A DNA stretch of 64,000 nucleotides from DASXUG01 sp964620425 (GCA_964620425.1 CAZUGV010000006.1:62001-126000); one strand, 5' to 3'; positions 32,489-42,713 are shown, counted from the first letter of the stretch. Numbers and translations: made by a program. The notes: generated by a model not told the origin, from the sequence alone.

Positions 32489-33292
32489 TTAGCCGAAAAC
32501 ACTATAAAGCATTTTTATTCCCAAAGTCAGCAACAGGGTGGCGAGTAGCTTTTTAAGCATTTTAATCGGTAGATGATGCGCCAAGTATACCCCCAGCTGC
32601 GTAGTCAATAGGCTGCCTAGCGCAATACCGAAAAAAGCGGGCATGTAAACAAAACCAAGGCTATGCTCAGGTAATTGCTGAACGTGCCAGCCAGTGAATA
32701 TGTAACTAATAGTGGCAATGACGGAAATCGGTAAGCCAATTGCCGCTGATGTGCCGATGGCGCGTCGGGTGGGCATTTTAAAATACATCAAAATTGGTAC
32801 GGAAACTGTACCCCCACCAATACCCATTAGGCTGGATATAAGCCCAACGAGACCGCCAAACGCCCAGCGCCCTATTAGATTCAGGTTTAACGACTGGTTG
32901 AGGTGTTCCTCTGTACTTCGTTCTAGCAATAGTTTTAGGGCAACTAGGCACTCAAAAACTGCAAACAATACTTTGAGTTGATTGCTATGTATAGAGGCCG
33001 CTAGCCACGCGCCAAATACCACACCTAAAATACAAGTTACTAAGGTGTTTTTGATAATTGACCAATCAATATTGCCGCGGCGATGGTGTCCGCGTGTAGA
33101 TGAAATAGCATTGACAACGATAGTTGCAAGCGAGGTGCCGATTGCCAAATGCATTAAATGGGCTTCTGGAAAATTTAGATGCGTAAATACAACGCTTAGA
33201 ATGGGGACGATGATAATGCCGCCACCTAAACCAAATAAGCCTGCAAGTAAGCCGGCTGCGGCTCCTGAGAGTATGTAACCTATAAGTTCCAT
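32489..33292 (-). CDS. TSUP family permease (TauE/SafE-like)
   Basis: 267 residues, about eight TM helices. Two repeats of the family's Gly-rich signature are seen: GLLAGLFGLGGGIIIVPIL (about 15-33) and GLISSLMGIGGGTVSVPILMYF (about 150-172). TSUP proteins export or import small sulfonates, sulfite or other organic anions; the substrate here is unknown. It lies 24 bp downstream of the DciA-like gene on the same strand. Confidence 0.9.
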   Translation of the reverse strand: MELIGYILSGAAAGLLAGLFGLGGGIIIVPILSVVFTHLNFPEAHLMHLAIGTSLATIVVNAISSTRGHHRRGNIDWSIIKNTLVTCILGVVFGAWLAASIHSNQLKVLFAVFECLVALKLLLERSTEEHLNQSLNLNLIGRWAFGGLVGLISSLMGIGGGTVSVPILMYFKMPTRRAIGTSAAIGLPISVIATISYIFTGWHVQQLPEHSLGFVYMPAFFGIALGSLLTTQLGVYLAHHLPIKMLKKLLATLLLTLGIKMLYSVFG

Positions 33293-33316
33293 TGAGATTG
33301 AGTGAGTGTGTTGATG

Positions 33317-33736
33317 TTATCGTTTATGGCTAGCGATTCTCGCCAATACTTCGCCTAATTGTGTGCCATTCAACTGTTTGGATAGTGCTTTTAACATATC
33401 TGCGCCATGTTGACTAACGACTCTGGGTGACCGAATTGGTTTGCTTGCTATAGATTGCACTTGCACTTGCACCCGAATTGAAGTAACTTCAACCCCTTGT
33501 TTTTGAAGCTTTGATAATAAAGTGGGTAGCAATAACTTGATTTTGGCGGCCACAGCCCCATTGTCTGCATAAACTGTTAACCGTTTATGTTGAATGTTAC
33601 CCGCTTGCGTGTAAGGCAGAAGATTTTCGGGGACGATGGCATGCCAAATTTGTTGCAATGCTGTTAGCGCGCTGGCTTGTTCAACAAGTGAGCAAATAGA
33701 TGGATGAGTGCTTAAAAGAGTATTGATTTTTTGCAT
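33317..33736 (-). CDS. DUF721/DciA-like protein
   Basis: 139 residues. The DUF721 pattern is seen: a helical N-terminus (about 1-35) and WHAIVPENLLPYTQAGNIQHKRLTVYADNGAVAAKIKLLLPTLLSKL (about 31-77), the KH-like fold of DciA. DciA loads the replicative helicase in bacteria lacking DnaC. Location divergent from the M23 peptidase and secA is conserved in betaproteobacteria. Function as helicase loader is by family. Confidence 0.8.
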   Translation of the reverse strand: MQKINTLLSTHPSICSLVEQASALTALQQIWHAIVPENLLPYTQAGNIQHKRLTVYADNGAVAAKIKLLLPTLLSKLQKQGVEVTSIRVQVQVQSIASKPIRSPRVVSQHGADMLKALSKQLNGTQLGEVLARIASHKR

Positions 33737-33904
33737 TGTCTAGATTGGGTGCGTGCAATTAATCTTTGAGTTTTGGGTTGGAGACATGCAAAGTGTTTAG
33801 ATGAAATAAACAGCGTTTAATTGCCTCCAAACATCCTACGTGAAGGTGCTTGCCAGAGTAGTATAGCACCCAAATAATAAGCCTTAATCAAAAGGATTAA
33901 TAAA

Positions 33905-34783
33905 ATGAACATCATTTTTGTGTCAGATACCATGGCAAAGCCACGCGTGCTGTCAGCCAGCCAGCTTGTGTTGGTGATTTTGTTGCTGGTAGCGGTTGTA
34001 TCGAGTTTAACCGCGTTAATTATTTTGCCGCAGGGGAATGTAAGCAACCAAGCGGCTGCAACTTTGTTACGAGATAAATTGCATATTCCATTGTTTCGCC
34101 CGCAGCAGCATATTGACGCACTGGCTTTGCAGCTGGGTGAGCTTCAAGCGCGCGTGATGCGACTAGATGCGTTAAGTGATCGCTTATCTAAAATGGCAGG
34201 GGTGCAAAAAGTCGATATCAATGCGCCAAAGAAAAACCAAGGGCAGGGCGGACCAGAAGTCATGCCGCATAAGTTCACGGCAAAAGAGCTTCAACAGCAA
34301 ATCAACGAGCTTGCCAGTTTGATTGAAGTTAAATCCGACAAGTTAAGTGCTATAGAGGCCAAGCTGTTGCAGCAAACAATGCAAGCAAATGCGCTCCCGA
34401 GTGAAATGCCTGTCAAAGGATCTTATAATTCTTCAAGTTATGGTTGGCGTGTTGATCCATTTACAGGGAATAATGCTTTCCATGAAGGGTTAGACTTTCC
34501 AGCGCCAACTGGCACATCCATTTACGCAGCAGCGAGCGGCATTGTTACTGCTGCAGAACAAACGCCTGATTATGGTAAAATAGTTAAGATTGATCATGGT
34601 TCTGGCGTTGAAACAAGATATGCTCACACCTATAAGTTTTTTGTAAAAGCAGGTGAGCGCGTAGAAAAAGGTCAGTTAATTGCAGAAGTTGGAAGTACAG
34701 GGCGCTCTACGGGCGCGCATCTGCATTTTGAAGTGCGTTTAAACGGTGATCCTCTGGACCCAAGAAAATACTTGGTGAATTAG
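33905..34783 (+). CDS. M23 family metallopeptidase (LytM domain), membrane-anchored
   Basis: 292 residues. One TM segment (about 20-42), a coiled-coil region (about 75-160), then a LytM domain (about 170-290) with YGWRVDPFTGNNAFHEGLDF (first zinc His), HGSGVETRYAH and GAHLHFEVRLNGDPLDP (catalytic HxH in HLHFE). It is probably a periplasmic murein endopeptidase or EnvC-like activator; all zinc ligands are present. It lies upstream of secA on the same strand, as usual in these bacteria. Confidence 0.92.
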   Translation: MNIIFVSDTMAKPRVLSASQLVLVILLLVAVVSSLTALIILPQGNVSNQAAATLLRDKLHIPLFRPQQHIDALALQLGELQARVMRLDALSDRLSKMAGVQKVDINAPKKNQGQGGPEVMPHKFTAKELQQQINELASLIEVKSDKLSAIEAKLLQQTMQANALPSEMPVKGSYNSSSYGWRVDPFTGNNAFHEGLDFPAPTGTSIYAAASGIVTAAEQTPDYGKIVKIDHGSGVETRYAHTYKFFVKAGERVEKGQLIAEVGSTGRSTGAHLHFEVRLNGDPLDPRKYLVN

Positions 34784-34949
34784 TGTTGTCCTAATAAGGT
34801 TGACGCAATTTTGTTATATTTTTGCGTTAATATCGAAGGCGTTTAAAAATAAAATTTTTGATGGTAACTTTGTCGTTGTAATTTACAAAATTAAAGTGGC
34901 AGTAATTTCGAAAGTACTGTTTTTCATAATCTATAAATAATCCTAGAGG

Positions 34950-34967
34950 TTTCCGCAATCGCGGAAA
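34950..34967 (+). promoter_or_regulatory. Stem-loop in the secA leader
   Basis: TTTCCGC pairs perfectly with GCGGAAA around an AATC loop, 14 nt before the secA ATG. The 3' arm contains the purine-rich GGAAA that would be the best Shine-Dalgarno candidate, so the hairpin may limit translation. Confidence 0.55.
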
Positions 34968-34981
34968 GTTGGTGTCATTTC

Positions 34982-37705
34982 ATGTTATCCACCCTGTTTA
35001 AAAAAATTTTTGGTAGTCGTAACGATAGGCTTGTTAAACAATATGCCTCAAATGTTCGCATTATTAACGGTTTAGAGTCAGCCATGCAGGCGCTGAGCGA
35101 TGAGCAGTTGCGCGGCAAGACTGATGAGTTTAAGTCTCGTTTCCAAGCGGGTGAGTCGTTAGATAAGCTGTTGCCAGAAGCATTTGCCGTTGTGCGTGAA
35201 GGTAGTCGTCGTATTTTAGGTATGCGTCATTTTGATGTGCAGTTAATTGGCGGCATGGTGCTCAATGCTGGCAAGATTTCTGAAATGCGCACAGGTGAAG
35301 GTAAAACTTTGGTTGCCACCCTTCCTGCCTACTTAAATGCGCTTTCGGGTAAAGGTGTGCATGTCATTACTGTGAACGATTACTTAGCAAAGCGTGATGC
35401 GGAGTGGATGGCTCGCCTGTACAACTTTTTGGGGTTAACGGTTGGCATCAACCTGTCGCAGATGCCGCACGATGAAAAGCAAAAAGCCTATGCTGCTGAT
35501 ATTACCTACGGTACGAATAATGAGTTCGGTTTTGATTATTTGCGTGACAACATGGTATTCACCGCAGAGGAGCGCGTGCAACGTGGTTTGGGTTATGCGC
35601 TGATTGATGAGGTAGACTCTATTTTAATTGATGAGGCTCGCACCCCATTGATTATCTCAGGTCAAGCAGATGACACAGTTGATTTGTATGTGCAGATGAA
35701 TGGGATTGCCGCACAGTTAGTTCGTCAAACTGAAGAGGAAGGCGATGGTGATTATTGGGTGGATGAAAAGTCACATCAAGTGATTTTGTCTGAGGCTGGC
35801 CATGAACATGCCGAAGAGCTGTTATATAAAAGCGGCCTACTTTCTGAAGGTTTAAGTTTGTATGATGCTGCGAGTATTTCACTGATACATCACTTATATG
35901 CTTCATTACGTGCGCTGTCTTTATTCCATCGTGATCAACACTACGTCGTGCGTAATGGCGAAGTGGTGATTGTGGATGAGTTCACAGGCCGTATGATGAC
36001 GGGTCGTCGTTGGTCTGACGGCTTACATCAAGCGGTTGAGGCGAAAGAAGGCGTGGCGATTCAGAAAGAAAACCAAACCTTAGCGTCCATTACCTTCCAA
36101 AACTATTTCCGTATGTACGCAAAATTATCTGGGATGACTGGTACGGCAGATACCGAGGCATTTGAGTTTAGTCAAATCTATGGTTTAGAAACCGTGGTGA
36201 TTCCTACGCATAGACCTACCCAGCGTAAAGACCAAATGGACAAGGTTTACCGCACATCAAAAGAAAAATATAACGCGGTGATTGATGATATTAAAGACTG
36301 CCAATCACGCGGTCAGCCAGTGTTGGTAGGTACCACTTCAATTGAAAACTCTGAGCTCATTGCTAATTTGCTCAATCAAGCCAAGTTAGAGCATCAAGTA
36401 TTAAACGCAAAACAACATGAGCGTGAAGCGCATATTATCGTGCAAGCTGGTCGCCCTGGCGTGATTACCATTGCAACCAATATGGCGGGTCGTGGTACTG
36501 ATATTGTTTTGGGTGGTAATCCAGAACCAGAAATTGCTTTAATTCATAGCAACCCAGAACTATCTGATGCGGAAAAAGAGTCTAAAATTGCTACGCTCAA
36601 GGCTGAGTGGCAAGTCCGTCACGATGCAGTGTTGGCAGCGGGTGGCTTGCATATTATTGGTACAGAACGCCATGAATCACGTCGTGTGGATAACCAATTG
36701 CGTGGTCGTGCGGGTCGACAAGGCGATCCAGGTTCAAGCCGTTTTTACCTGTCATTAGAAGATCAATTATTGCGTATTTTTGCTTCCGATCGTGTTTCAG
36801 CGATTATGGAACGCCTCAAAATGCCAGAAGGCGAAGCGATTGAGCATCCATGGGTTACGCGTGCAATTGAAAACGCGCAACGTAAGGTTGAGGGACGCAA
36901 CTTTGATATACGTAAACAATTGCTTGAATACGATGATGTATCTAACGACCAACGTAAGGTGATTTATCAGCAACGTAATGAGTTGCTAGAAGCGACTGAT
37001 GTTAGCGAGACCATCGAAGCGATGCGTGAGGATGTGATTAATCAATTAGTAGCTACACATATTCCAGCGGGCAGTGTGGAGGAGCAGTGGGATGTTGCTG
37101 GTCTGGAAAAATCACTACTGGATGAGACAGGTTTAGATTTGCCGCTGCAAAAAATGCTGGAAGAAAATCCAGACCTGCATGAAGAAACATTACGCGATCG
37201 CATTCAAACAGCTGCGCAAGAGGCGTATCAAGCGAAAGAAGTATTAGCGACACCTGAGGTGGTACGTCAGTTTGAGCGTGAGGTGATGTTGCGTGTATTA
37301 GATAATCATTGGCGTGAGCACCTATCTGCCTTAGATCATCTGCGTCAAGGGATTCATTTGCGTTCTTACGCGCAAAAAAATCCGAAGCAAGAATACAAGC
37401 GTGAGGCGTTTGAATTGTTTTCTGCGCTGCTAGACTCGGTGAAGAGCGAAGTGACTAAAATAACTATGCAGGTGCAAGTGAGAAGCCAAGAAGATGTAGA
37501 GTCTATGGAGCGACCAGCTGAGCCAGAAAATGTACGTTATCAACACGCTGATTATGAACAAGCACTTTCAATAGAAAACACGCCAGAAGTTGCAACTGGC
37601 TTAGAAAGTGGGTTCGATGAAAATGGCTTTAAGATTGGTCGTAACGATCCATGCCCGTGCGGTTCAGGCAAGAAATACAAACAATGTCATGGTCGTCTGT
37701 CATAG
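34982..37705 (+). CDS. secA: Preprotein translocase ATPase SecA
   Basis: 907 residues. Motor domain 1 has MRTGEGKTLVATLPAY (Walker A) and DEVDSILIDEARTPLIISG; the preprotein cross-linking domain follows; motor domain 2 has TNMAGRGTDIVLGGNP and RIGTERHESRRVDNQLRGRAGRQGDPG-type motifs. The C-terminal zinc finger CPCGSGKKYKQCHG, which binds SecB and ribosome, is intact. SecA drives export through SecYEG with ATP. No SecM-like arrest gene lies upstream; a hairpin sits before the start instead. Confidence 0.98.
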   Translation: MLSTLFKKIFGSRNDRLVKQYASNVRIINGLESAMQALSDEQLRGKTDEFKSRFQAGESLDKLLPEAFAVVREGSRRILGMRHFDVQLIGGMVLNAGKISEMRTGEGKTLVATLPAYLNALSGKGVHVITVNDYLAKRDAEWMARLYNFLGLTVGINLSQMPHDEKQKAYAADITYGTNNEFGFDYLRDNMVFTAEERVQRGLGYALIDEVDSILIDEARTPLIISGQADDTVDLYVQMNGIAAQLVRQTEEEGDGDYWVDEKSHQVILSEAGHEHAEELLYKSGLLSEGLSLYDAASISLIHHLYASLRALSLFHRDQHYVVRNGEVVIVDEFTGRMMTGRRWSDGLHQAVEAKEGVAIQKENQTLASITFQNYFRMYAKLSGMTGTADTEAFEFSQIYGLETVVIPTHRPTQRKDQMDKVYRTSKEKYNAVIDDIKDCQSRGQPVLVGTTSIENSELIANLLNQAKLEHQVLNAKQHEREAHIIVQAGRPGVITIATNMAGRGTDIVLGGNPEPEIALIHSNPELSDAEKESKIATLKAEWQVRHDAVLAAGGLHIIGTERHESRRVDNQLRGRAGRQGDPGSSRFYLSLEDQLLRIFASDRVSAIMERLKMPEGEAIEHPWVTRAIENAQRKVEGRNFDIRKQLLEYDDVSNDQRKVIYQQRNELLEATDVSETIEAMREDVINQLVATHIPAGSVEEQWDVAGLEKSLLDETGLDLPLQKMLEENPDLHEETLRDRIQTAAQEAYQAKEVLATPEVVRQFEREVMLRVLDNHWREHLSALDHLRQGIHLRSYAQKNPKQEYKREAFELFSALLDSVKSEVTKITMQVQVRSQEDVESMERPAEPENVRYQHADYEQALSIENTPEVATGLESGFDENGFKIGRNDPCPCGSGKKYKQCHGRLS

Positions 37706-37742
37706 TTTAGTTTAAGTGTAAGTTTTACTTTAGGGTTTAATA

Positions 37743-37943
37743 ATGACTGGGAATCAGGTAGAAGAAGTTGTTTCACCATGTATTGGTGTTTGCTCAATCA
37801 ATGAAGTGACAGGTTTTTGCAATGGCTGTTACCGGACAATCGAGGAGATTCAAGGTTGGTGGGATTTATCTGCGATTGAGCGAAGTCAAGTAATGGTAGC
37901 GCTAGATGCACGCCAATCGGAATCATTGGACTTTGGTGACTAA
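37743..37943 (+). CDS. DUF1289 family protein
   Basis: 66 residues. The DUF1289 core is complete: SPCIGVCSINEVTGFCNGCYRTIEEIQGWW, with four Cys (CxxxC, CxxC) suggesting a small metal-binding domain, followed by a helix (SAIERSQVMVALDAR). Function unknown. It follows secA by 37 bp and precedes the terminator at 38001. Confidence 0.88.
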   Translation: MTGNQVEEVVSPCIGVCSINEVTGFCNGCYRTIEEIQGWWDLSAIERSQVMVALDARQSESLDFGD

Positions 37944-38000
37944 CGCCGTTTAGTGTGTTCGTTTATTTGATTTTTAAAAATAAACGTGGATCGAAAGTAA

Positions 38001-38030
38001 AAAACCGACAGATTGATGTCGGTTTTTTTT
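38001..38030 (+). terminator. Rho-independent terminator
   Basis: AAAACCGACA pairs with TGTCGGTTTT around GATTGA and is followed by further T. It ends the secA/DUF1289 transcript. Confidence 0.9.
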
Positions 38031-38242
38031 ATGGACGGGAGTTTTTTGAAACAGAAAAGCCATAAAAATGTCACAAATAAGGCGGTATATCGCGTAAGAA
38101 ATTAGAAAATGCATCAAATTGAACGCTAAGCAATTATTTTTACTGTATTTTATTAGAGTTGCTGACAAATGTTGTAGGAAAAATGGTATATTTCTGCTAG
38201 GGGATTGGGTGTTTTATAGCCCATAGTTTTAAGTGTAGTTAA

Positions 38243-40531
38243 ATGCTGCGAAAGCCCATGACAATACAAATGGCTAGCGAAAAAATCAATATGTATGGCT
38301 TGAGTCGGTTGCCATCGTTTCCGCATGTTATCGTAAAGATACTTGAGACGCTTCAGGATGAATTGGCTGATGTTAGCAAGTTGGCCATATTGATTGAAAT
38401 GGATGGACCGTTAAGCGCGAAACTCCTGACTGCAGCAAACTCAGCAATATATCGGCGTCAACACCAAATACATTCAATCAATGAAGCCATTCATCATATG
38501 GGCTGGGATATGGTGAAAACGTTAGCGCTTAGTTCTGCCATGCACCAGATTGTAAACGATCTTTCTTCAACCGAAAGATTAGATCTAGCCCGATTTTGGC
38601 GACATTCACTTTATTCCGCTATTATTGGTAAACACCTCGCAGAAAAAATCCCCAATGTTTCAGAAGATGAAGCTTACCTGTCAGGATTGTTACATGACAT
38701 TGGTCGGTTAGCGCTTAGGGTTAATTATCCAGACCAGTATAAGGGTATTTTTGACTCAAAGGACAGTCAAGCCTATTTGCTATTTGAGGAAAGTAGGGTT
38801 TTTGGCACAAATCACTGCGAAGTAGGTAGTCTATTAGTTAAAGATTGGCATGTGGGAACATTTTTGCAAGATGCCATTGCATTTCACCACAAGCCTTCCG
38901 AGTTGCTGGAGCAAACTAGCACATTGGTCAAGATTGTGCATTTGTCAGCTTCAATGAGTGAAAGCTACCCGCATATTTTGATGGAGCAACTCCAGAGTGC
39001 AAAAGAATGGTTCAATTTAGACTTTCAAGAAATTGATCAAATCTTAACCGAGTCTAACTTGCAAGTACATGCAATGGCGGCTTCGCTCAACATCAATATC
39101 GATGAAGTGATACAAGAAGAGAGCGCTGAACAAGATAATCTTCAGTATTTAAGCAAAATAAGCCCAATGACCAAAGGTGCGAAACTAAATAAATCAGATT
39201 CGGCTGAAAGTACAAAAACTAGAACGACACCCAATAGCAATTTGGCTGAGTGGTCACAACGTAGCGCTATTTTTAGCACTCCTCCTGATTTAGATTCACC
39301 TGTTTCAAGCATCGTTGCGCAGACTATGCTAATTGATCATTTGGAAAAAATGATTGATCGTGAGTCGGATGATAGCGCGTTTAACGCTTCTTTACTCCAT
39401 ACTGCTTGGATGATTTGTGGCGCAAAACAAATTCTTATCTTTGAAGTAGATATGGTGAATGATCGTCTTATCGGTAAAAAGATGCATCCAGACCAGGTTT
39501 GGGTGGAGCAGTTTAGTTTTCCGTTGAAGCATGATGTTGGAATGATCTCAGATGCTTTGCTATATCGAGGCGTGACTGACTCTTTTGAGCAATCTGACAA
39601 GGGTTTTGTGAACTTGGCAGAGCATCAGCTCATGCGTCTTTGTGGTGTGGATGGCATGGTGTGTGTGCCGATGCTATTGGGGCAAAAGCAAATGGGGGTC
39701 ATGGTATTTGCTATGGATTTACAAGCGGCTAAAGAGGCCGCAAAAAATACCTTTGTCATTAAAGCCCTTGCGCGAATCGCTGCGATAAATCTTAATTTGC
39801 GCCATGAAAAAATGATGCACGAAACAAAGCATGCGACACAACAAGACAATACACGGCAGAACGAGCTAGATAAGTTGTTGCATGAAACGAGTAACCCATT
39901 AAGCACCATACGTAACTACTTGGAAATTTTAAGAAGAAAAGCTTCGGGTAATCAATCTTTTGATCAAGATATTCGTATCGTGAACGAAGAGATTGATCGT
40001 GTAACCCAACTCATTCGCCAGTTTGTTGAATCATCCAGCGTATCACAAGACATGCTTACCAATGTCAATATTAATCAGGCGATTTTAGACGTGATCGCTT
40101 TGCATGAATCTACTTACCTAAAACCAGTACGTATTAACACCACGTTAAATTTAGCCAATGAATTGCCTGAAATTATTTGCAACGCCTACCAGTTGCGCCA
40201 AATTTTAATTAATTTGATTAAGAACTCTGCTGAGGCGATGCCAAATGGAGGAGATTTATCAATATCGACTTATACAGAATACATGCCTAGTCAGGAAAAA
40301 TGGATACTGATTACTATTCAAGACACGGGCGGTGGTATTGATGATATGGTGCTAACAAAGATATTTGGCGATATAGAAAGCGCAAAAGGTGGGGAACATA
40401 AAGGGCTAGGGCTGAATATTGTCGCGGATTTGGCAGAGAAGCTAGCTGGAAAAATTAGCTTTAGAAGCACCACAGGCGTCGGTACTGTGTTTGAGTTGCG
40501 TCTTCCATGTACATCGTTGAGTTCGATTTAG
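38243..40531 (+). CDS. HDOD-GAF hybrid histidine kinase
   Basis: 762 residues, no TM segment. An N-terminal HDOD domain (about 20-225) retains an HD pair (SGLLHDIGRLAL) and a second His motif (AIAFHHKP). A GAF-like domain spans about 370-525. The kinase has a HisKA segment DKLLHETSNPLSTIRNYLEIL and HATPase_c motifs LINLIKNSAEAMPNGG (N box), DTGGGIDD (G1) and HKGLGLNIVADL (G2). It is a cytoplasmic sensor kinase whose input is unknown. The next gene, a REC-PAS-GGDEF-EAL protein, starts after one base, so it is the likely phosphotransfer partner. A start at the Met at 38258 is possible. Confidence 0.88.
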   Translation: MLRKPMTIQMASEKINMYGLSRLPSFPHVIVKILETLQDELADVSKLAILIEMDGPLSAKLLTAANSAIYRRQHQIHSINEAIHHMGWDMVKTLALSSAMHQIVNDLSSTERLDLARFWRHSLYSAIIGKHLAEKIPNVSEDEAYLSGLLHDIGRLALRVNYPDQYKGIFDSKDSQAYLLFEESRVFGTNHCEVGSLLVKDWHVGTFLQDAIAFHHKPSELLEQTSTLVKIVHLSASMSESYPHILMEQLQSAKEWFNLDFQEIDQILTESNLQVHAMAASLNINIDEVIQEESAEQDNLQYLSKISPMTKGAKLNKSDSAESTKTRTTPNSNLAEWSQRSAIFSTPPDLDSPVSSIVAQTMLIDHLEKMIDRESDDSAFNASLLHTAWMICGAKQILIFEVDMVNDRLIGKKMHPDQVWVEQFSFPLKHDVGMISDALLYRGVTDSFEQSDKGFVNLAEHQLMRLCGVDGMVCVPMLLGQKQMGVMVFAMDLQAAKEAAKNTFVIKALARIAAINLNLRHEKMMHETKHATQQDNTRQNELDKLLHETSNPLSTIRNYLEILRRKASGNQSFDQDIRIVNEEIDRVTQLIRQFVESSSVSQDMLTNVNINQAILDVIALHESTYLKPVRINTTLNLANELPEIICNAYQLRQILINLIKNSAEAMPNGGDLSISTYTEYMPSQEKWILITIQDTGGGIDDMVLTKIFGDIESAKGGEHKGLGLNIVADLAEKLAGKISFRSTTGVGTVFELRLPCTSLSSI

Positions 40532-40532
40532 G

Positions 40533-42713
40533 ATGGCAAATATTATTAATTTCAAGCCAAATATGACTTCACAGTCTTCCGCAAATGAGCCTTCTAAGCT
40601 CTTGATTGTGGATGATGATATCGCCCTCTCCAGAAGTTTACAGCAGTTGACGGAGTTGGTCGGTTATCAGGTGAAAATATGCAATCGAGGTGCAGAAGCG
40701 ATTGCAATGATGGCTGAAGAGTCTTTTGATTTATTGCTGCTTGACCTTGTAATGCCTGGCATGGATGGTCATGCTGTGATAGAAAATGTACGTCGTGATT
40801 ATCCACATATCCCTATCATTGTGGTGACTGCGACTGGAACGGTGAGCGAGGCGGCCAAGTCGCTTGAAAAAGGTGTTTATGACTTTATCAGAAAGCCCTA
40901 TGAGCCAGCTGAATTATTGCGCACTATTGAAAACGCGCTCGCCAAAAGTCAGCTAGAACTCATCCAAGCTGTGACTAGCAGCAAGCTAGATCATTACGAA
41001 AATTTAAATCACTATTTGGTTGATAGTTCGCCAGACATTATTTATACCTTAGATGAAAAAGGTCGATTCACCTTTGTGAATAAACGTGTGTTTAGTTTAT
41101 TAGGATACTTAGTAGATGAGTTAATCGGTGAACATTATTCATTATTGGTATATGGCGATGACGTTGATGCAGCTAAGTATGCATTTAGGGCTCAATCATC
41201 ATTCGATCGAGCCACTTATAATGTTGAGTTGCGTTTAAGGTGTCAAAGCGATCGAGAAGAGTACCGTTATTTTGATATTAGCTTTATTCCAATTCTGAAT
41301 ACGATGCATGTTGATCATGAGGTTGAGAACAAAGAGTTTTTACCTTTAAAAGGGTCATATGGCGTTGCACGTGATATTACAGAGCGGAAAAAAGTAGAGT
41401 ATGCAATGGCATATCAGGCACATCACGATATGCTGACTGCCTTGCCTAACCGGACTCTGTTTAATGACCGACTGGAAATCTCAATCGCGCATGCCAAACG
41501 TAATCATCATCGTTTAGCCGTACTGTTTTTAGACCTAGACCGATTCAAGTGGGTGAATGATACGCTGGGTCATCTTTATGGTGATGAGTTATTAAAAAAT
41601 GTAGCGAGTCGACTCAAGAGCTGCTTGCGTGAAGGCGATACTTTGGCGCGTATTGGTGGTGATGAGTTCACGATTATTTTGCCAGAGTTGCCTAATAAAG
41701 ATGATGTGCCAATGGTCGCAAGAAAGATATTGGCAACGCTAGAACAGCCGTTTTTACTAGATAATCGAGAAATTAATATTTCAGCCAGTATTGGTGTTGC
41801 TGTGTTTCCTGATCATGGGGAAACAATTGATGCTCTGACAAAAAGTGCGGATATTGCCATGTACCATGTGAAATGGAAGGGCAAAAATGGATTCATGCAA
41901 TATGATGCTTCGATGGACTCCATCTTCCATAAAAAAATGTCGATTGAATCGGATTTACGCAAAGCCATCGAGAACAATGAACTTGAGCTTTATTTTCAGC
42001 CGCAAGTCGATGTGAAAACACACAAAGTAGTCGGTCTTGAGGCGCTCACTCGCTGGCATCATCAAGAGCGTGGTTGGATCCCTCCTGCAGAGTTTATCCC
42101 ACTAGCGGAGGAGGCGGGATTGATTTCTATGCTAACCACTTGGTTGATTAAGCAGGTGACGATTCAACATCATCGTATGCAAAGTGCTGGTTTTGGAGAT
42201 ATTTCAATCGCCGTCAATATTTCACCTGAGTCCGTACTCAAGCACGACTTTGTTTCTAATTTTCTACTGTCTTTAAAATCTGAAAATATTGCCAATGATG
42301 CGATTGAGATTGAGATTACTGAAAATATTATCATGCAAGATATGGAAAACTCGATACTAAAGCTGAATGAGCTCACCAGGCAGGGGGTTAAAATTGCCAT
42401 AGATGATTTTGGAACAGGGTATTCTTCACTGGCCTATTTGCAGAAGCTACCTATGCATAGCATCAAACTAGATCAAACTTTTGTGCATAATATTCAGTTT
42501 GTGGGGCAAGAGTTCCCAATTATTAGCGCAATTATTGGCATAGCAAAAGGCTTTAATCTGAAAATGATTGCTGAGGGCGTGGAGACGATAGAGCAAATGC
42601 AGGTGCTTAAATCGCTAGGCTGCTCTGTCATGCAAGGGTATTTGTTCAGCAAACCATTACCGATGGCTGGTGTCTTAGCTATGCTGAAATCGCAAGACAG
42701 ATTATTTGCTTGA
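40533..42713 (+). CDS. REC-PAS-GGDEF-EAL response regulator (c-di-GMP)
   Basis: 726 residues. Receiver domain about 22-140 with acidic pocket VDDD, phospho-acceptor D71 (LLLLDLVMPGMDG) and the Lys of RKPYEP; PAS about 165-280; GGDEF about 295-455 with intact RIGGDEF; EAL about 470-715 with intact GLEALTRW, TENI-type metal ligands and IDDFGTGYSSLAYL. Both catalytic motifs look complete, so it may make and break cyclic-di-GMP under control of the upstream kinase. Which activity dominates cannot be read from the sequence. Confidence 0.92.
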   Translation: MANIINFKPNMTSQSSANEPSKLLIVDDDIALSRSLQQLTELVGYQVKICNRGAEAIAMMAEESFDLLLLDLVMPGMDGHAVIENVRRDYPHIPIIVVTATGTVSEAAKSLEKGVYDFIRKPYEPAELLRTIENALAKSQLELIQAVTSSKLDHYENLNHYLVDSSPDIIYTLDEKGRFTFVNKRVFSLLGYLVDELIGEHYSLLVYGDDVDAAKYAFRAQSSFDRATYNVELRLRCQSDREEYRYFDISFIPILNTMHVDHEVENKEFLPLKGSYGVARDITERKKVEYAMAYQAHHDMLTALPNRTLFNDRLEISIAHAKRNHHRLAVLFLDLDRFKWVNDTLGHLYGDELLKNVASRLKSCLREGDTLARIGGDEFTIILPELPNKDDVPMVARKILATLEQPFLLDNREINISASIGVAVFPDHGETIDALTKSADIAMYHVKWKGKNGFMQYDASMDSIFHKKMSIESDLRKAIENNELELYFQPQVDVKTHKVVGLEALTRWHHQERGWIPPAEFIPLAEEAGLISMLTTWLIKQVTIQHHRMQSAGFGDISIAVNISPESVLKHDFVSNFLLSLKSENIANDAIEIEITENIIMQDMENSILKLNELTRQGVKIAIDDFGTGYSSLAYLQKLPMHSIKLDQTFVHNIQFVGQEFPIISAIIGIAKGFNLKMIAEGVETIEQMQVLKSLGCSVMQGYLFSKPLPMAGVLAMLKSQDRLFA

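Noticed and set aside
34784..34981. Possible SecM-like arrest peptide upstream of secA
   Set aside because: No frame with a signal peptide and an arrest-like C-terminus exists in the 198 bp before secA.
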